A stretch of DNA of 40,798 nucleotides from Deltaproteobacteria bacterium (GTDB lineage: Bacteria > Desulfobacterota > GWC2-55-46 > UBA9637): contig JACRNJ010000025.1 in NCBI GenBank assembly GCA_016219285.1, positions 1 through 40,798 of the forward strand, in the 5' to 3' direction. The notes below the pieces were generated by a model that made no database searches, was not told the origin of the DNA, and saw only the letters and a list, made by a program, of their open reading frames with translations. Positions 23,073 through 32,657 of the stretch are shown in pieces; within the stretch, counting starts at the first letter, position 1; the number at the start of each line of letters is the position of its first letter. The position numbers and the translations under genes were made by a program.

Positions 23073-23101
23073 TTGACAAACAATTTAAAAAGGCTTATAG
23101 T
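23073..23101 (+). promoter_or_regulatory. Putative proximal sigma70 promoter of dnaK
   Basis: TTGACA (23073-23078), 17-bp spacer, TATAGT (23096-23101), 11 of 12 consensus bases with ideal spacing. The start codon is 25 bp downstream and an AGGAGGA ribosome site lies between. Confidence 0.7.
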
Positions 23102-23125
23102 AAAAATCAGAATAAGGAGGAAGTC

Positions 23126-25030
23126 ATGGGAAAGATTATCGGAATTGACCTTGGCACGACAAATTCTGTTGTTGCGGTTATGGAGGGGGGCGAGCCAAAG
23201 GTTATCGTCAATGAGGAGGGAAGCAGGATTACACCGTCTGTTGTTGCGTTTACACGGGAGGGCGAGGTTTTGGTGGGGCAGGTGGCAAAGAGACAGGCAG
23301 TTACAAACCCGGAAAACACCATATTTTCCATAAAAAGATTTATGGGAAGGAATTATGACGAAGTCAACGAAGAGATGAAGATGGTTCCCTATAAAGTACT
23401 CAAGGACGAATACGGCAGGGTGGTTATCGATGTCCCCAATATGAAGAAGAAATATACACCCCCTGAAATCTCCGCATTTATTCTACAAAAACTTAAAAAG
23501 GCGGCAGAGGCATATCTCGGCGAACCTGTTACTGAGGCGGTTATTACCGTGCCTGCATATTTTAACGACAGCCAGAGACAGGCTACAAAGGATGCCGGAA
23601 AGATTGCCGGTCTTGATGTAAAGAGGATTATCAACGAACCTACGGCATCTTCTCTTGCCTATGGCTTGGATAAAAAGAAGGATGAGGTCATTGCCGTGTA
23701 TGACTTTGGCGGCGGCACATTTGACATTTCCATGCTTGATGTGGGCGAAGGCGTATTTGAGGTCAAATCAACCAATGGAGATACTCACCTGGGCGGCGAT
23801 AATTTTGACCAAAAGGTCATAGACTGGCTTATTGCGGAGTTTAAAAAGGATCAGGGCATAGACCTTTCAAAGGACAGGATGGCAATTCAACGTTTAAAAG
23901 AGGCCGCTGAAAAGGCGAAGATAGAGCTTTCGTCAACCATGGAAACTGAGATAAACCTTCCGTTTATCACGGCGGATGCAACAGGGCCTAAACATCTTGT
24001 TGTGCGGCTTTCAAGGGCGAAACTTGAACAGCTTACAGAAGACCTTGTGGAGAGAAGCCACAGACCATGCGAACAGGCATTGAAAGACGCCGGCTTTAAG
24101 CCTTCCGACATAAATGAAGTTGTGCTTGTCGGAGGCATGATAAGGATGCCGAAGATTCATCAATTTGTTAAAGATTTCTTCGGCAGGGAGCCGCATAAAG
24201 GTGTAAACCCTGATGAAGTTGTCGCAGTTGGCGCAGCCATACAGGCTGGTGTGCTCGCCGGCGAAGTTAAAGAGGTTGTTCTTCTTGATGTTACGCCGCT
24301 CTCTCTTGGTGTAGAAACACTTGGCGGTGTGCTGACAAAACTAATAAACCGCAACACAACAATCCCCACCAAGAAAAAAGAGATATTTACAACTGCGGCA
24401 GACAACCAAACCCAGGTGGAGATACATGTGCTTCAGGGCGAAAGGGAGATGGCAAGAGACAACAGGACTCTCGGAAAATTTCATCTTATAGGAATTCCTG
24501 CTGCGCCAAGGGGCATTCCACAGGTGGAGGTTACATTTGATATAGATGCAAACGGCATACTGAATGTCTCTGCAAAAGACCTTGCAACAAATAAAGAACA
24601 GAGGATTACCATCACCGCCTCCAGCGGGCTTTTAAAGGATGAGGTGGAAAAGATGGTAAAGGATGCAGAGGCCCATGCGGAGGAAGACAAAAAACGCAAA
24701 GAGGTTATAGAGCTGAAAAACCAGCTTGACTCTATTATCTACGCCACAGAAAAGACTATGAATGAACACAAGGCAAAACTTCCCGCATCTGATGTGAAGG
24801 CAATTGAAGATGCGCTGGCGGACGGTAAAAAGGCCCTTGAAAAAGAGGATGCCGATGAAATGAAAAAGGCGCTGGATGCCATCAACAAGGCATCTCACAA
24901 AATGGCAGAGGTTATGTATCAGGCAGCAGCCCAGTCGGGCGCACAGCCGGGTGCGGCAGATACCGGAGCAGGGACAAAAAAAGAGGGCGATGTGGTTGAG
25001 GCAGAATTTGTGGATGAGGGAAAGAAATAG
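23126..25030 (+). CDS. dnaK: Hsp70 chaperone DnaK
   Basis: A 634-residue cytosolic Hsp70. ATG 23126 follows AGGAGGA and yields [15 protein letters not shown], the universal DnaK N-terminus. The ATPase domain (1-380) shows the phosphate loops IDLGTTNS and [12 protein letters not shown], and [11 protein letters not shown]. The linker [13 protein letters not shown] leads to the substrate-binding domain (about 390-505) and a helical lid. The tail ends [10 protein letters not shown], close to the usual EEVD-like acidic end. A J-protein gene follows, so the two form the local DnaK machine; no grpE or hrcA is present in the window. Confidence 0.97.
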   Translation: MGKIIGIDLGTTNSVVAVMEGGEPKVIVNEEGSRITPSVVAFTREGEVLVGQVAKRQAVTNPENTIFSIKRFMGRNYDEVNEEMKMVPYKVLKDEYGRVVIDVPNMKKKYTPPEISAFILQKLKKAAEAYLGEPVTEAVITVPAYFNDSQRQATKDAGKIAGLDVKRIINEPTASSLAYGLDKKKDEVIAVYDFGGGTFDISMLDVGEGVFEVKSTNGDTHLGGDNFDQKVIDWLIAEFKKDQGIDLSKDRMAIQRLKEAAEKAKIELSSTMETEINLPFITADATGPKHLVVRLSRAKLEQLTEDLVERSHRPCEQALKDAGFKPSDINEVVLVGGMIRMPKIHQFVKDFFGREPHKGVNPDEVVAVGAAIQAGVLAGEVKEVVLLDVTPLSLGVETLGGVLTKLINRNTTIPTKKKEIFTTAADNQTQVEIHVLQGEREMARDNRTLGKFHLIGIPAAPRGIPQVEVTFDIDANGILNVSAKDLATNKEQRITITASSGLLKDEVEKMVKDAEAHAEEDKKRKEVIELKNQLDSIIYATEKTMNEHKAKLPASDVKAIEDALADGKKALEKEDADEMKKALDAINKASHKMAEVMYQAAAQSGAQPGAADTGAGTKKEGDVVEAEFVDEGKK

Positions 25031-25039
25031 ACAAAAATG

Positions 25040-25120
25040 AAACTGAGAAACGTGGAAGGGGAGAAACGGAGACAATACCTTCTCCGATTCACCGGCCCTC
25101 CGTTTCACCAGTTCATCTTC
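25040..25120. repeat. Imperfect inverted repeat in the dnaK-J protein spacer
   Basis: GAAACTGAGAAACG...AACGGAG on the left pairs roughly with CTCCGATTCACCGG...CGTTTCACCAGTTC on the right. It is built of GAAACGG-like units and their complement. It may be a transcript hairpin between dnaK and the J gene. Confidence 0.45.
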
Positions 25121-25130
25121 TAAAAAGGAC

Positions 25131-26033
25131 ATGGCTAAAAAAGACTATTACGAAATACTCGGTGTTTCGCGAAATGCAGCCGATGAGGATATAAAAAAGG
25201 CTTACAGGGAGCTGGCCAAAAAATATCACCCTGACCTGCATCCGGGTAATAAGAAGGCTATGGAGGCCAGATTTAAGGAGATTAACGAGGCCTACGAGAT
25301 TTTAAAAGACCCGAAAAAAAGAGAAGAATATAACAGATTCGGAAGCGCTGCGTTTGAGCCAGGATTTCAGGGCGCAAGAACCTATACCTATTCTGGCGGG
25401 GCAGTTAATCCTGAGGATTTGGGTTTTGATTTTGGCGGATTGGAGGATATATTTGGTGATATATTCGGTAAAAGGACAAGACCGCAAAGAGGGCCATCCG
25501 GAGGTGAAGATATTGAGTATGTATTGGGAATAGATTTTGAGCAGGCAATAAAAGGCACAGAGGTAAGATTAACTTTAAACGGCGAAAAAATAACGGTTAA
25601 ATTGCCGGCTGGGGTTAAAGACGGCTCAAGGGTCAGGGTGGCAGGAAAGGGCAAGGCAGGCGTTCTAGGCGGGCCGCGGGGAAATTTGTATATTGTAACA
25701 AAGGTAAAACCACACATTTATTTTAAAAGAGAAGATGACGATATATATCTTGACGTCCCAATAACCATAACAGAGGCAGTATTGGGCGCTAAGGTGCATA
25801 TTCCCACCATTGACGGAAAGGCATTGCTGGTAATTCCACCATGCACACAGAGCGGACAAAAATTACTATTAAAGGGTAAAGGAGTTCCTCATATAAAAGA
25901 TAAAGACAGAGGCAATCAATATGTTATAATAAAAATCATGGTTCCAAAAAATATTGACCAGAAATCAAAAGGGCTTTTGGAAGAATTTCAGAAGCTGAAT
26001 CAATATGACCCGCGGGAAAATACCGGTTGGTAA
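25131..26033 (+). CDS. J-domain co-chaperone, CbpA-like (no zinc finger)
   Basis: A 300-residue type II Hsp40. The J domain (4-70) carries the catalytic HPD at 33-35. A Gly/Phe-rich segment (about 72-125: GFDFGGLEDIFGDIFGKR) follows, then two C-terminal beta-barrel substrate domains (VLGIDFEQAIKGTEVRLTL; IYLDVPITITEAVLGAKVHIPT; VIPPCTQSGQKLLLKGKGVP). The four CxxCxGxG zinc repeats of classical DnaJ are absent, so this is CbpA/DnaJ2 type. It stimulates the ATPase of the DnaK encoded just upstream. ATG 25131 has an AAGGA site. Confidence 0.92.
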   Translation: MAKKDYYEILGVSRNAADEDIKKAYRELAKKYHPDLHPGNKKAMEARFKEINEAYEILKDPKKREEYNRFGSAAFEPGFQGARTYTYSGGAVNPEDLGFDFGGLEDIFGDIFGKRTRPQRGPSGGEDIEYVLGIDFEQAIKGTEVRLTLNGEKITVKLPAGVKDGSRVRVAGKGKAGVLGGPRGNLYIVTKVKPHIYFKREDDDIYLDVPITITEAVLGAKVHIPTIDGKALLVIPPCTQSGQKLLLKGKGVPHIKDKDRGNQYVIIKIMVPKNIDQKSKGLLEEFQKLNQYDPRENTGW

Positions 26034-26157
26034 ACAACATCAAGAGATACTGAATTGCAGGTGGTAATCTGATTTACGAATTACGATTTTCGAATTGCGA
26101 TTTAAAACTCTAAAGCGTAAACCTGAAATCGTACCTCTGCAATGGAGCGAAGCGACA

Positions 26158-28434
26158 ATGATAGAACTTGATGGTTTTAAGCAAAGGCTGACACCCAAAG
26201 GCCTCAAAGTTCTGGAAACCGCTATTGAGGAAAGCAAAAAGCGGCAGCACTACTACCTTGGCGTGGAACATATCTTTATATCCTTTGCCATAGTAGAAGA
26301 GGCTTTTTTCAGGGATATAATGTCAGACCTTAATCTTGATGCAAACCAGGTTGTTCAATTTCTAAACGACCACCTCAATGTACCCCGTCAATATATAGGC
26401 GTTGGCCTTAAAATCCCCCCTACCACCAAAACAATATTTAAATTTGCATGGGAAGAGGCGCAAAGATGCGGGAGGGATGAAATAGATGCCACGGATTTCC
26501 TTATAGCCATCTTTCAGGAAAGCCACAGCCTTCCTGCAAAGGTGTTCAGAAGCTTTGGTCTGGACCCTGATTATGTTATGGGTCGTATAACAGCAAAGAT
26601 TAGAAATAAAGAAGAACTGGATGAAGAGCTTAAAAAGAAGTATGAACTGCCGCCAAACCTCAGACACTTTGCAGTAAACCTTAACAAACTTGCCTGTCAT
26701 GACAAGCTTCCTACCATAATCGGGAGAGAGCATGAAATAAAGCAGACGATGGAAATCCTCTGCCATGTTGAGAGGAGCAATTCTGTTATGATAATCGGCG
26801 AGCCGGGCGTGGGAAAGACAGCCGTAGTGGAAGGGCTTGCCAGAAAGATAGAACTGGAGCCGCACAGTGTTCCAAAAAGGCTCAGGGATAAGCAGATTAT
26901 AAATCTTCAAATGAACTCCGTTGTGGCAGGCACCATCTTCCGCGGCATGTTTGAAGATAGGATTGAGAAGATAATAAAAGAACTCAAAGACAAGAAAAAT
27001 ATAATACTTTTCATAGATGAGGCCCATACGCTTATAGGCGCAGGCTCTGCAATGGGTGTGCCGTCAGATGCAGCCAATATCTTCAAATCAACCCTTGCCA
27101 GAGGAGAGATTCAGATTATAGGCGCAACAACACTCGCGGAATATAAAGAATATATTGCAGAGGATGAGGCCCTTGCCAGAAGATTCAGGATAGTAAATGT
27201 GGAAGAACCTTCAATAGATGATACAAGAAAGATACTCTACGGCATAAGGCCAAGACTTTCTAAGAATTATTCTGTAACCATAACCGATAGTGCGATAGAA
27301 ACTGCTATGGATATGTCTCAGAGATATATGCGCGGCTTAAGACTGCCTGATAAGGCAATAGGATGGCTGGATACAGCCTGTGTAAAGGTTGAGATAAACA
27401 GGCCTCATGAACCGGTTGACAATAGTGATGTTATAGATGTCATATCACAGGAAACAAAGATACCGAGGGATATGATATTCAGAGACACTACCACAAGGTT
27501 TAAAGATATGGAACCAACCATGTCAAAAAGGGTAGTCGGCCAGAGGGAGGCAGTAGACTCATTGACAAAAAGATTAAGGCTGAACAAAGGACCATTGAAG
27601 GAAAACTATGCAAGACCTGATGGTGTCTTGTTGTTTCTCGGACCAACAGGGGTTGGAAAGACAGAGCTTGCCAAGACACTGGCTGAATTTCTCTTCGGCG
27701 ATGAAAAAAAGATGGTAAGGCTCGACATGAGCGAATATAAAGACTCATCCATTGCGGTTGACAAGCTGATTGGTATGCCGCGCGGCATTGTCGGCAGTGA
27801 GCGAGGCGGCATATTAACAAATCAGGTAAGGGAAAATCCTTATTCTGTGGTTCTGCTGGATGAAGTGGAAAAGGCAAACCCCTATGTTTTAAATCTGTTT
27901 CTGCAGGTCTTTGACGAAGGGTGGCTCACGGATGGCAGAGGCAAGAGGGTATATTTCAGCGATACAGTGATTATAATGACAAGCAACCTCGGAAGCGACG
28001 AATTTAGGAAATTCACCAAACCGCTAGGGTTTTTACCCGAGGGACAGAAGTTGGGCGATTTAAAAAAAACCATTATGAAAGAGGTGGAGAATACATTCTC
28101 TCCTGAATTTTTAAACAGGATAGACGACATTATCATATTCTCGCCGCTTACAAGGGAAGAGGTAAAGAAGATCACAGCCATTTATTTGAATAATTTAACA
28201 AGGCATATGGAAGAAAACGGCAAGATATTGGAAGTCTCTGATGCGGCTCTGGATATACTGGTTAATACAGGCTACAGCCCAAAATATGGGGCGCGGTTTT
28301 TGAAAAGGAATATAGATGAGAAAATAAAGGTTCCGATAACCTTGCAGTGGAAGCAAGTCTCTGCATTCAGAATAAATGCGCTTGCTGGTGATATTGTAGT
28401 TGAGTGCGCGACTAATGATTTAGTTACAGTTTGA
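26158..28434 (+). CDS. Clp/Hsp100 AAA+ unfoldase, ClpA/ClpC-like
   Basis: A 758-residue two-ring AAA+ protein. ATG 26158 with upstream GGAG is preferred to a TTG at 26095. The N-domain (about 5-150) contains two Clp-N repeats (LTPKGLKVLETAIEES...HYYLGVEHIFISF). AAA1 has GEPGVGKTA (214-222) and DEAH (287-290). AAA2 has GPTGVGKT (495-502), VVLLDEVEKA and FSPEFLNRID. There is no long coiled-coil M domain, so it is not ClpB. A [LIV]-G-[FL]-type tripeptide LGF (623-625), in the loop that docks ClpP in ClpA/ClpC/ClpX, suggests it feeds a ClpP protease. Neither clpS nor clpP is nearby. It follows dnaK and a J protein in a proteostasis cluster. Confidence 0.85.
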   Translation: MIELDGFKQRLTPKGLKVLETAIEESKKRQHYYLGVEHIFISFAIVEEAFFRDIMSDLNLDANQVVQFLNDHLNVPRQYIGVGLKIPPTTKTIFKFAWEEAQRCGRDEIDATDFLIAIFQESHSLPAKVFRSFGLDPDYVMGRITAKIRNKEELDEELKKKYELPPNLRHFAVNLNKLACHDKLPTIIGREHEIKQTMEILCHVERSNSVMIIGEPGVGKTAVVEGLARKIELEPHSVPKRLRDKQIINLQMNSVVAGTIFRGMFEDRIEKIIKELKDKKNIILFIDEAHTLIGAGSAMGVPSDAANIFKSTLARGEIQIIGATTLAEYKEYIAEDEALARRFRIVNVEEPSIDDTRKILYGIRPRLSKNYSVTITDSAIETAMDMSQRYMRGLRLPDKAIGWLDTACVKVEINRPHEPVDNSDVIDVISQETKIPRDMIFRDTTTRFKDMEPTMSKRVVGQREAVDSLTKRLRLNKGPLKENYARPDGVLLFLGPTGVGKTELAKTLAEFLFGDEKKMVRLDMSEYKDSSIAVDKLIGMPRGIVGSERGGILTNQVRENPYSVVLLDEVEKANPYVLNLFLQVFDEGWLTDGRGKRVYFSDTVIIMTSNLGSDEFRKFTKPLGFLPEGQKLGDLKKTIMKEVENTFSPEFLNRIDDIIIFSPLTREEVKKITAIYLNNLTRHMEENGKILEVSDAALDILVNTGYSPKYGARFLKRNIDEKIKVPITLQWKQVSAFRINALAGDIVVECATNDLVTV

Positions 28435-28484
28435 TTGTAAAATTTAAATTTTAAGATATTGTATTAGAATTTGTATTTTACAAT
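28434..28484. repeat. Inverted repeat after the clp gene
   Basis: ATTGTAAAAT (28434-28443) and ATTTTACAAT (28475-28484) are perfect inverted arms around an AT-rich interior. No T-run follows, so it is not a standard terminator. Confidence 0.4.
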
Positions 28485-28512
28485 TCTCATAAAGTGAGGG
28501 AATGGAAACAGT

Positions 28513-29346
28513 ATGTTCAAAAATATCCTTATACCGCAGGATGGTTCAAAGCACAGCAAGGCAGCCCTTGCTTACGGAATCTGGCTTGCCAGAAAATTTG
28601 ATGCCAAGGTGATTGGCTTTTATGTTGTTGATGTTGTTGCAATGGAAGGCCCTTTTCTTCACGACCTTTCAGGGTCTCTTGGTTTTGAACCATTTCTAAA
28701 TTTCTCCACAAAGATGCGGGAGATATTGGAAAACAAGGGCACGGGTATTTTAAAAGAATTCAAGGAAATCTGTGAACGGGAAAAAGTGGCGCATGACAGC
28801 GCACAGGATTTTGGCATAGTTACAAATGCAATATGCGAAAAGGCAAAACTCGCTGATATTATAGTCATGGGCCGCAGGGGTATAAATATCCAGTTTGAAT
28901 ATGGCCTTCTCGGCTCAACCACAGAAGGGGTTATAAGGAAATCATCAAAACCTGTAATTATTGTCCCTGATGACTACAAGGAGTTGTCAAAACCGCTCCT
29001 TGCATATGATGGAGGTTTTACATCAAGCCGAGCCATGCACTCCGCTGCTGAATTTGTAAAAACATTGAAACTTCCATTGACAGTTTTAACAATTTCAAGG
29101 GATGGAAACAGCGAAGCCCTCTTGAAAGAGGCGGAGGAATATTTCAAACCCTATAATATTCAGCCTCAATTTATATCAGTTAAAGGAGATGCCCCGCAGG
29201 AGATAGTCAAATATTATAAGGAAAATAACCACGATCTGCTTTTCATGGGCGTAACCAGTCATTCAAGGATTGTGGAGTTGGTCCTCGGAAGCACAACAGA
29301 ATATGTCATGAGAAGCGTGAAAGGCCCTGTATTCCTGGAAAGATAG
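28513..29346 (+). CDS. Tandem universal stress protein (UspA fold, two domains)
   Basis: The 277-residue protein holds two UspA domains. The first (1-152) begins FKNILIPQDGSKHSKAAL and ends with an ATP-binding pattern MGRRG...LLGSTTEGVIRKS...PVIIVP. The second (155-277) has LAYDGGFTSSRAMHSA and MGVTSHSRIVELVLGSTTEYVMRS...PVFLE. Both retain the Gly-x2-Gly or equivalent plus GST loop, so nucleotide binding is likely in the first and plausible in the second. Tandem Usp proteins typically accompany stress responses. Here it follows dnaK-J-clp on the same strand after a 78-bp gap. Confidence 0.88.
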   Translation: MFKNILIPQDGSKHSKAALAYGIWLARKFDAKVIGFYVVDVVAMEGPFLHDLSGSLGFEPFLNFSTKMREILENKGTGILKEFKEICEREKVAHDSAQDFGIVTNAICEKAKLADIIVMGRRGINIQFEYGLLGSTTEGVIRKSSKPVIIVPDDYKELSKPLLAYDGGFTSSRAMHSAAEFVKTLKLPLTVLTISRDGNSEALLKEAEEYFKPYNIQPQFISVKGDAPQEIVKYYKENNHDLLFMGVTSHSRIVELVLGSTTEYVMRSVKGPVFLER

Positions 29347-29462
29347 CAATTTTGGTCAAAATCAAAATTCCCAATTCCCAATATACAATCCCAAATTAAA
29401 TTAGCAGCCACTTGCCTTAAACATTTCATTAGAAGTTATAAATTTGTAATCGCTGTAATTTT

Positions 29463-30176
29463 ATGAGGCTATTCCTAAACATTCTCAGCTTAACCGCCAT
29501 ACTCATACTCCATACTGTTGCGCCTGCTGAAGATATTTATAAGCAGAAACGCCAGAATATGGTGGCCCAAGATATAAGAGGCAGGGGTATCAGTGATAAA
29601 AAGGTAATGGAGGCAATGGAGAAGATACCGAGGCATCTCTATGTTGACGAATACATCAGAGACATGGCATATGCAGATTATCCACTCCCCATAGGCGAAG
29701 GCCAAACCATATCCCAACCTTATGTTGTTGCCCTGATGACAGAGACATTGAGATTGAAGCAGAGCGATAAGGTTTTGGAGATAGGCGCTGGCTCAGGTTA
29801 TCAGGCAGCGGTCCTCGCAGAGATTGTAAAAGATGTTTATACCATAGAAATTAGAAAGGGTCTTGCAGATAAGGCTGAAAAAAGGTTTGAAGAAATGGGG
29901 TATAAAAATATAAAGGTTAAATATGCAGATGGATACTTTGGATGGGAAGAATATGCCCCCTTTGATGCTATTATCATAACTGCTTCTGCAAATCATATCC
30001 CTCCGCCATTGATAAAACAGTTGAAACAAGGCGGCAGGTTAATTATCCCACTTGGAAGCACTGTTTATTATCAGACCCTGACACTTGCAACAAAAACAAA
30101 AGGAGAGATTGATTTAGAGCAGATAACTTCAGTTGCATTTGTGCCTATGATCGGAGAGGTGGGGAAGGGAAATTAG
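29463..30176 (+). CDS. pcm: Secreted protein-L-isoaspartate O-methyltransferase
   Basis: A 237-residue SAM-dependent enzyme that methylates isoaspartyl residues to start repair of aged proteins. Residues 1-22 form a signal peptide ending near APA, which predicts a periplasmic form as seen in some bacteria. The catalytic domain has [20 protein letters not shown], the substrate loop [17 protein letters not shown] split over 78-94, and SAM motif [16 protein letters not shown] (104-118). Its 3' end overlaps the convergent membrane-protein gene by 32 bp. How SAM reaches a periplasmic enzyme is unclear. Confidence 0.9.
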   Translation: MRLFLNILSLTAILILHTVAPAEDIYKQKRQNMVAQDIRGRGISDKKVMEAMEKIPRHLYVDEYIRDMAYADYPLPIGEGQTISQPYVVALMTETLRLKQSDKVLEIGAGSGYQAAVLAEIVKDVYTIEIRKGLADKAEKRFEEMGYKNIKVKYADGYFGWEEYAPFDAIIITASANHIPPPLIKQLKQGGRLIIPLGSTVYYQTLTLATKTKGEIDLEQITSVAFVPMIGEVGKGN

Positions 30177-32505
30177 GAAATGTAAAAAATGCCAGCAGAT
30201 ATGCCCCCGCCCCTATCCATAGGACTATCTTGAAGCCTACCGCCATAGCAAGCATAATGGTGAGAATCGGCGCAAGGACTGAGAGGCAGCCGTTGACTGC
30301 CCATGCCCATGGGATGAGAGATGGGTTTCTCTGTCCAAGGATTTTCAGGCCAAGAGGGAATGGGATCCCCATGAGCATGCCAAGCGGCATGAGCATAGTA
30401 CATACGGATGCGATTTTAAACTGCATTGAATATGGCAAGATGAGAGTTGAAACAGACGGCAAAAGCAGGCTGTAGATAATAATAAGCAGCGCGATAGCAA
30501 TGAGTATATGTGCCTCCCTTAATATTGAAAACCTATGGATAAGCAGGCTGCCAATGCCTGAGCTTATGAGAAGCGATGTGAGGACTGCTGCAACTGCATA
30601 GGATGGGGTTTCCAAAGGGAGTATCATCTTATGGATTATAGAAATCTCTACAAACATGAAAGCAAGACCGAGTAAGGCAAAGTACGGAAGGACAGCAGCC
30701 ATTGAAGGAGCGCTGACACGCTTTTTCGAAAAAGCCGGAATAAGTATGATAATAATGCTCAAAACCAGCGCCTGTATAAATACTACTGGAAGAAGATACC
30801 CCTCCTCTATAAAATAGCTCCACTTTTTACCCATCATCTCATATATTGCCTTAATATTTTCAAGTCTTAAATAATAATGAAAGAAAGGCGCTTCATCGCT
30901 TACTGGCCTTATATCAAGGAGATAATTATTTTCAAATGTTTTACGCGTTTCACGGTTAAGGATATTTTCAAATGTTTTATAATATTCGCTTGAAGGCATT
31001 TTTACATAGATATTTGTTTCTTCTTCTTTTACACCAGGGTAGTATATCAGGTCAAACCGTCTCTCCTTTGAAAATTTCTTGATAACCTCTATCTCATCAG
31101 AAAAGAACGGAGACTTTTTGGCAATGATGCATATCGTCCCCCAGCTTCTGAGCGCAACAATATTTCGTTTCACATCATTTATGCCAACCCCCTCCATTGA
31201 TTGTACAATGGTATTTAAAAGCCTTAGCTCCATTCTTGGAGGCGGAAGCATAAAGAGATTTATGCTTAATGCCCCGCTATTTTTCAGATAACCGAGATAT
31301 TCCTTAAATGCCTCCACTGTAAATCTGTAGTCCTCTGCGATTCCAAAGGAGCCTGACGGTGATGCCCCCATGAATGGGATGTCAATTATATCAAATTGCC
31401 CGCCTCTTGATTTAAACCGCGACCTTCCCATACCATGGAAAGTATTTTGGCTGTAAATGCCGCGAGAAAAATTCCTAAAATCATCCCTTATAACTTTGAT
31501 GGCAAGAGGGTTGGAGTCAACCTTATAAATATTTTTTGAGCCATAATACTCAGCCAATAATACCTCCAATCCTCCTTTTGGCTCAAGTATTAGCACATCA
31601 TCTTTTTTACCAATCTCATAAATAAGGGCAGAGGGAAGGTATCTGAGGAATCTGAGTGATTCTCTATTGCCAGCATAAGTAATGGCATTTGTATCGCCTC
31701 CATCTATAGAAATGCCTATTTGTTCCGGAAGCGCATCAAGATATTTAAGGCTTAAGCCCGGCGCAAATTTTACAGCAGGGCTTTTAAATATGTCTACGCG
31801 TGAGAACGGGTTGTTATATGTCTTTATGTGTTCTGCGCCGGGATATTTTAAGGCAACCTGCAGTCCTTTATAGGGAGACATCCTCGTTTCGCTAAAACCA
31901 GGAATGATGAGAAAAGAAACGGCTGTCATAATCAGAAACAGTGAGATAATCTTCGCCTTCCAACTCCCGACGATGAATGTGCCTGTTAATGCTATAGCTG
32001 ATACAAAGAATACAGCCTTTTCAAGGCTAATGATGCTCATCAAAAATAATGCGGCTATTGAGCCTGTGCCGGCGCCAAGAAGGTCTGCACCGTAGAGCAG
32101 CCCCGATTTTTCACTTATAAAAGAAAAAGCAGTTGCAATGCTTAGCCCGAAGAAGAAGAACGGTATGGATAGCGCTATATAGTAGAGGCATATATAAAAA
32201 AGTTGAATCCTGTCCCACTGCAGCCTCACAGGGTCAAAGGGTATCTGATTAAACACTATATAGCTTAGAGATACGCCTGCGCCAAGAAATAATCCATAGG
32301 TACCAATTTTTGATGGATCTTTGATTTTTGGATATAGGGAGAGAACAGTCCCGCTTGCACCAATACCGAGCATGGCTATGCTTATGACCATAAATGCAAA
32401 GTGATACCAGAGAGAAATGGAGAATATCCTTGTTAATATTATCTCGTATGAAAGCGCTGAAAATGAGAATAGGAAGATAGCTGTGAGTATTCTTGATTGT
32501 TTCAT
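30145..32505 (-). CDS. Membrane-embedded spermidine-synthase-like methyltransferase-fold protein
   Basis: A 786-residue protein with an N-terminal membrane block (about 7 hydrophobic segments, 1-215), a soluble Rossmann domain (about 215-565) and a second membrane block (about 580-780, about 6-7 segments). The soluble part resembles SpeE/SAM-methyltransferase folds: [21 protein letters not shown], then [26 protein letters not shown] and [19 protein letters not shown]. The glycine loop (EPKGGLEV) departs from the usual ExGxGxG, so SAM or decarboxylated-SAM binding is uncertain. It resembles the membrane spermidine-synthase-like proteins of deltaproteobacteria whose role is unknown. Its tail overlaps the pcm tail by 32 bp. 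Confidence 0.7.
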   Translation of the reverse strand: MKQSRILTAIFLFSFSALSYEIILTRIFSISLWYHFAFMVISIAMLGIGASGTVLSLYPKIKDPSKIGTYGLFLGAGVSLSYIVFNQIPFDPVRLQWDRIQLFYICLYYIALSIPFFFFGLSIATAFSFISEKSGLLYGADLLGAGTGSIAALFLMSIISLEKAVFFVSAIALTGTFIVGSWKAKIISLFLIMTAVSFLIIPGFSETRMSPYKGLQVALKYPGAEHIKTYNNPFSRVDIFKSPAVKFAPGLSLKYLDALPEQIGISIDGGDTNAITYAGNRESLRFLRYLPSALIYEIGKKDDVLILEPKGGLEVLLAEYYGSKNIYKVDSNPLAIKVIRDDFRNFSRGIYSQNTFHGMGRSRFKSRGGQFDIIDIPFMGASPSGSFGIAEDYRFTVEAFKEYLGYLKNSGALSINLFMLPPPRMELRLLNTIVQSMEGVGINDVKRNIVALRSWGTICIIAKKSPFFSDEIEVIKKFSKERRFDLIYYPGVKEEETNIYVKMPSSEYYKTFENILNRETRKTFENNYLLDIRPVSDEAPFFHYYLRLENIKAIYEMMGKKWSYFIEEGYLLPVVFIQALVLSIIIILIPAFSKKRVSAPSMAAVLPYFALLGLAFMFVEISIIHKMILPLETPSYAVAAVLTSLLISSGIGSLLIHRFSILREAHILIAIALLIIIYSLLLPSVSTLILPYSMQFKIASVCTMLMPLGMLMGIPFPLGLKILGQRNPSLIPWAWAVNGCLSVLAPILTIMLAMAVGFKIVLWIGAGAYLLAFFTFPNFPSPPLRS

Positions 32506-32657
32506 TGCTGTAAATAGGCATTAAGCCTTTTAATCCTATCACCTTTTTCTGCCGTAGTGCAATTGCATTGTTTGCGCAGATTATTTGAATTGACTTGGTC
32601 TTTTAGGGTATGCTAATTTTTAAAATCAAACAGATTTTCTTTGAGGCAAAACTTAAA

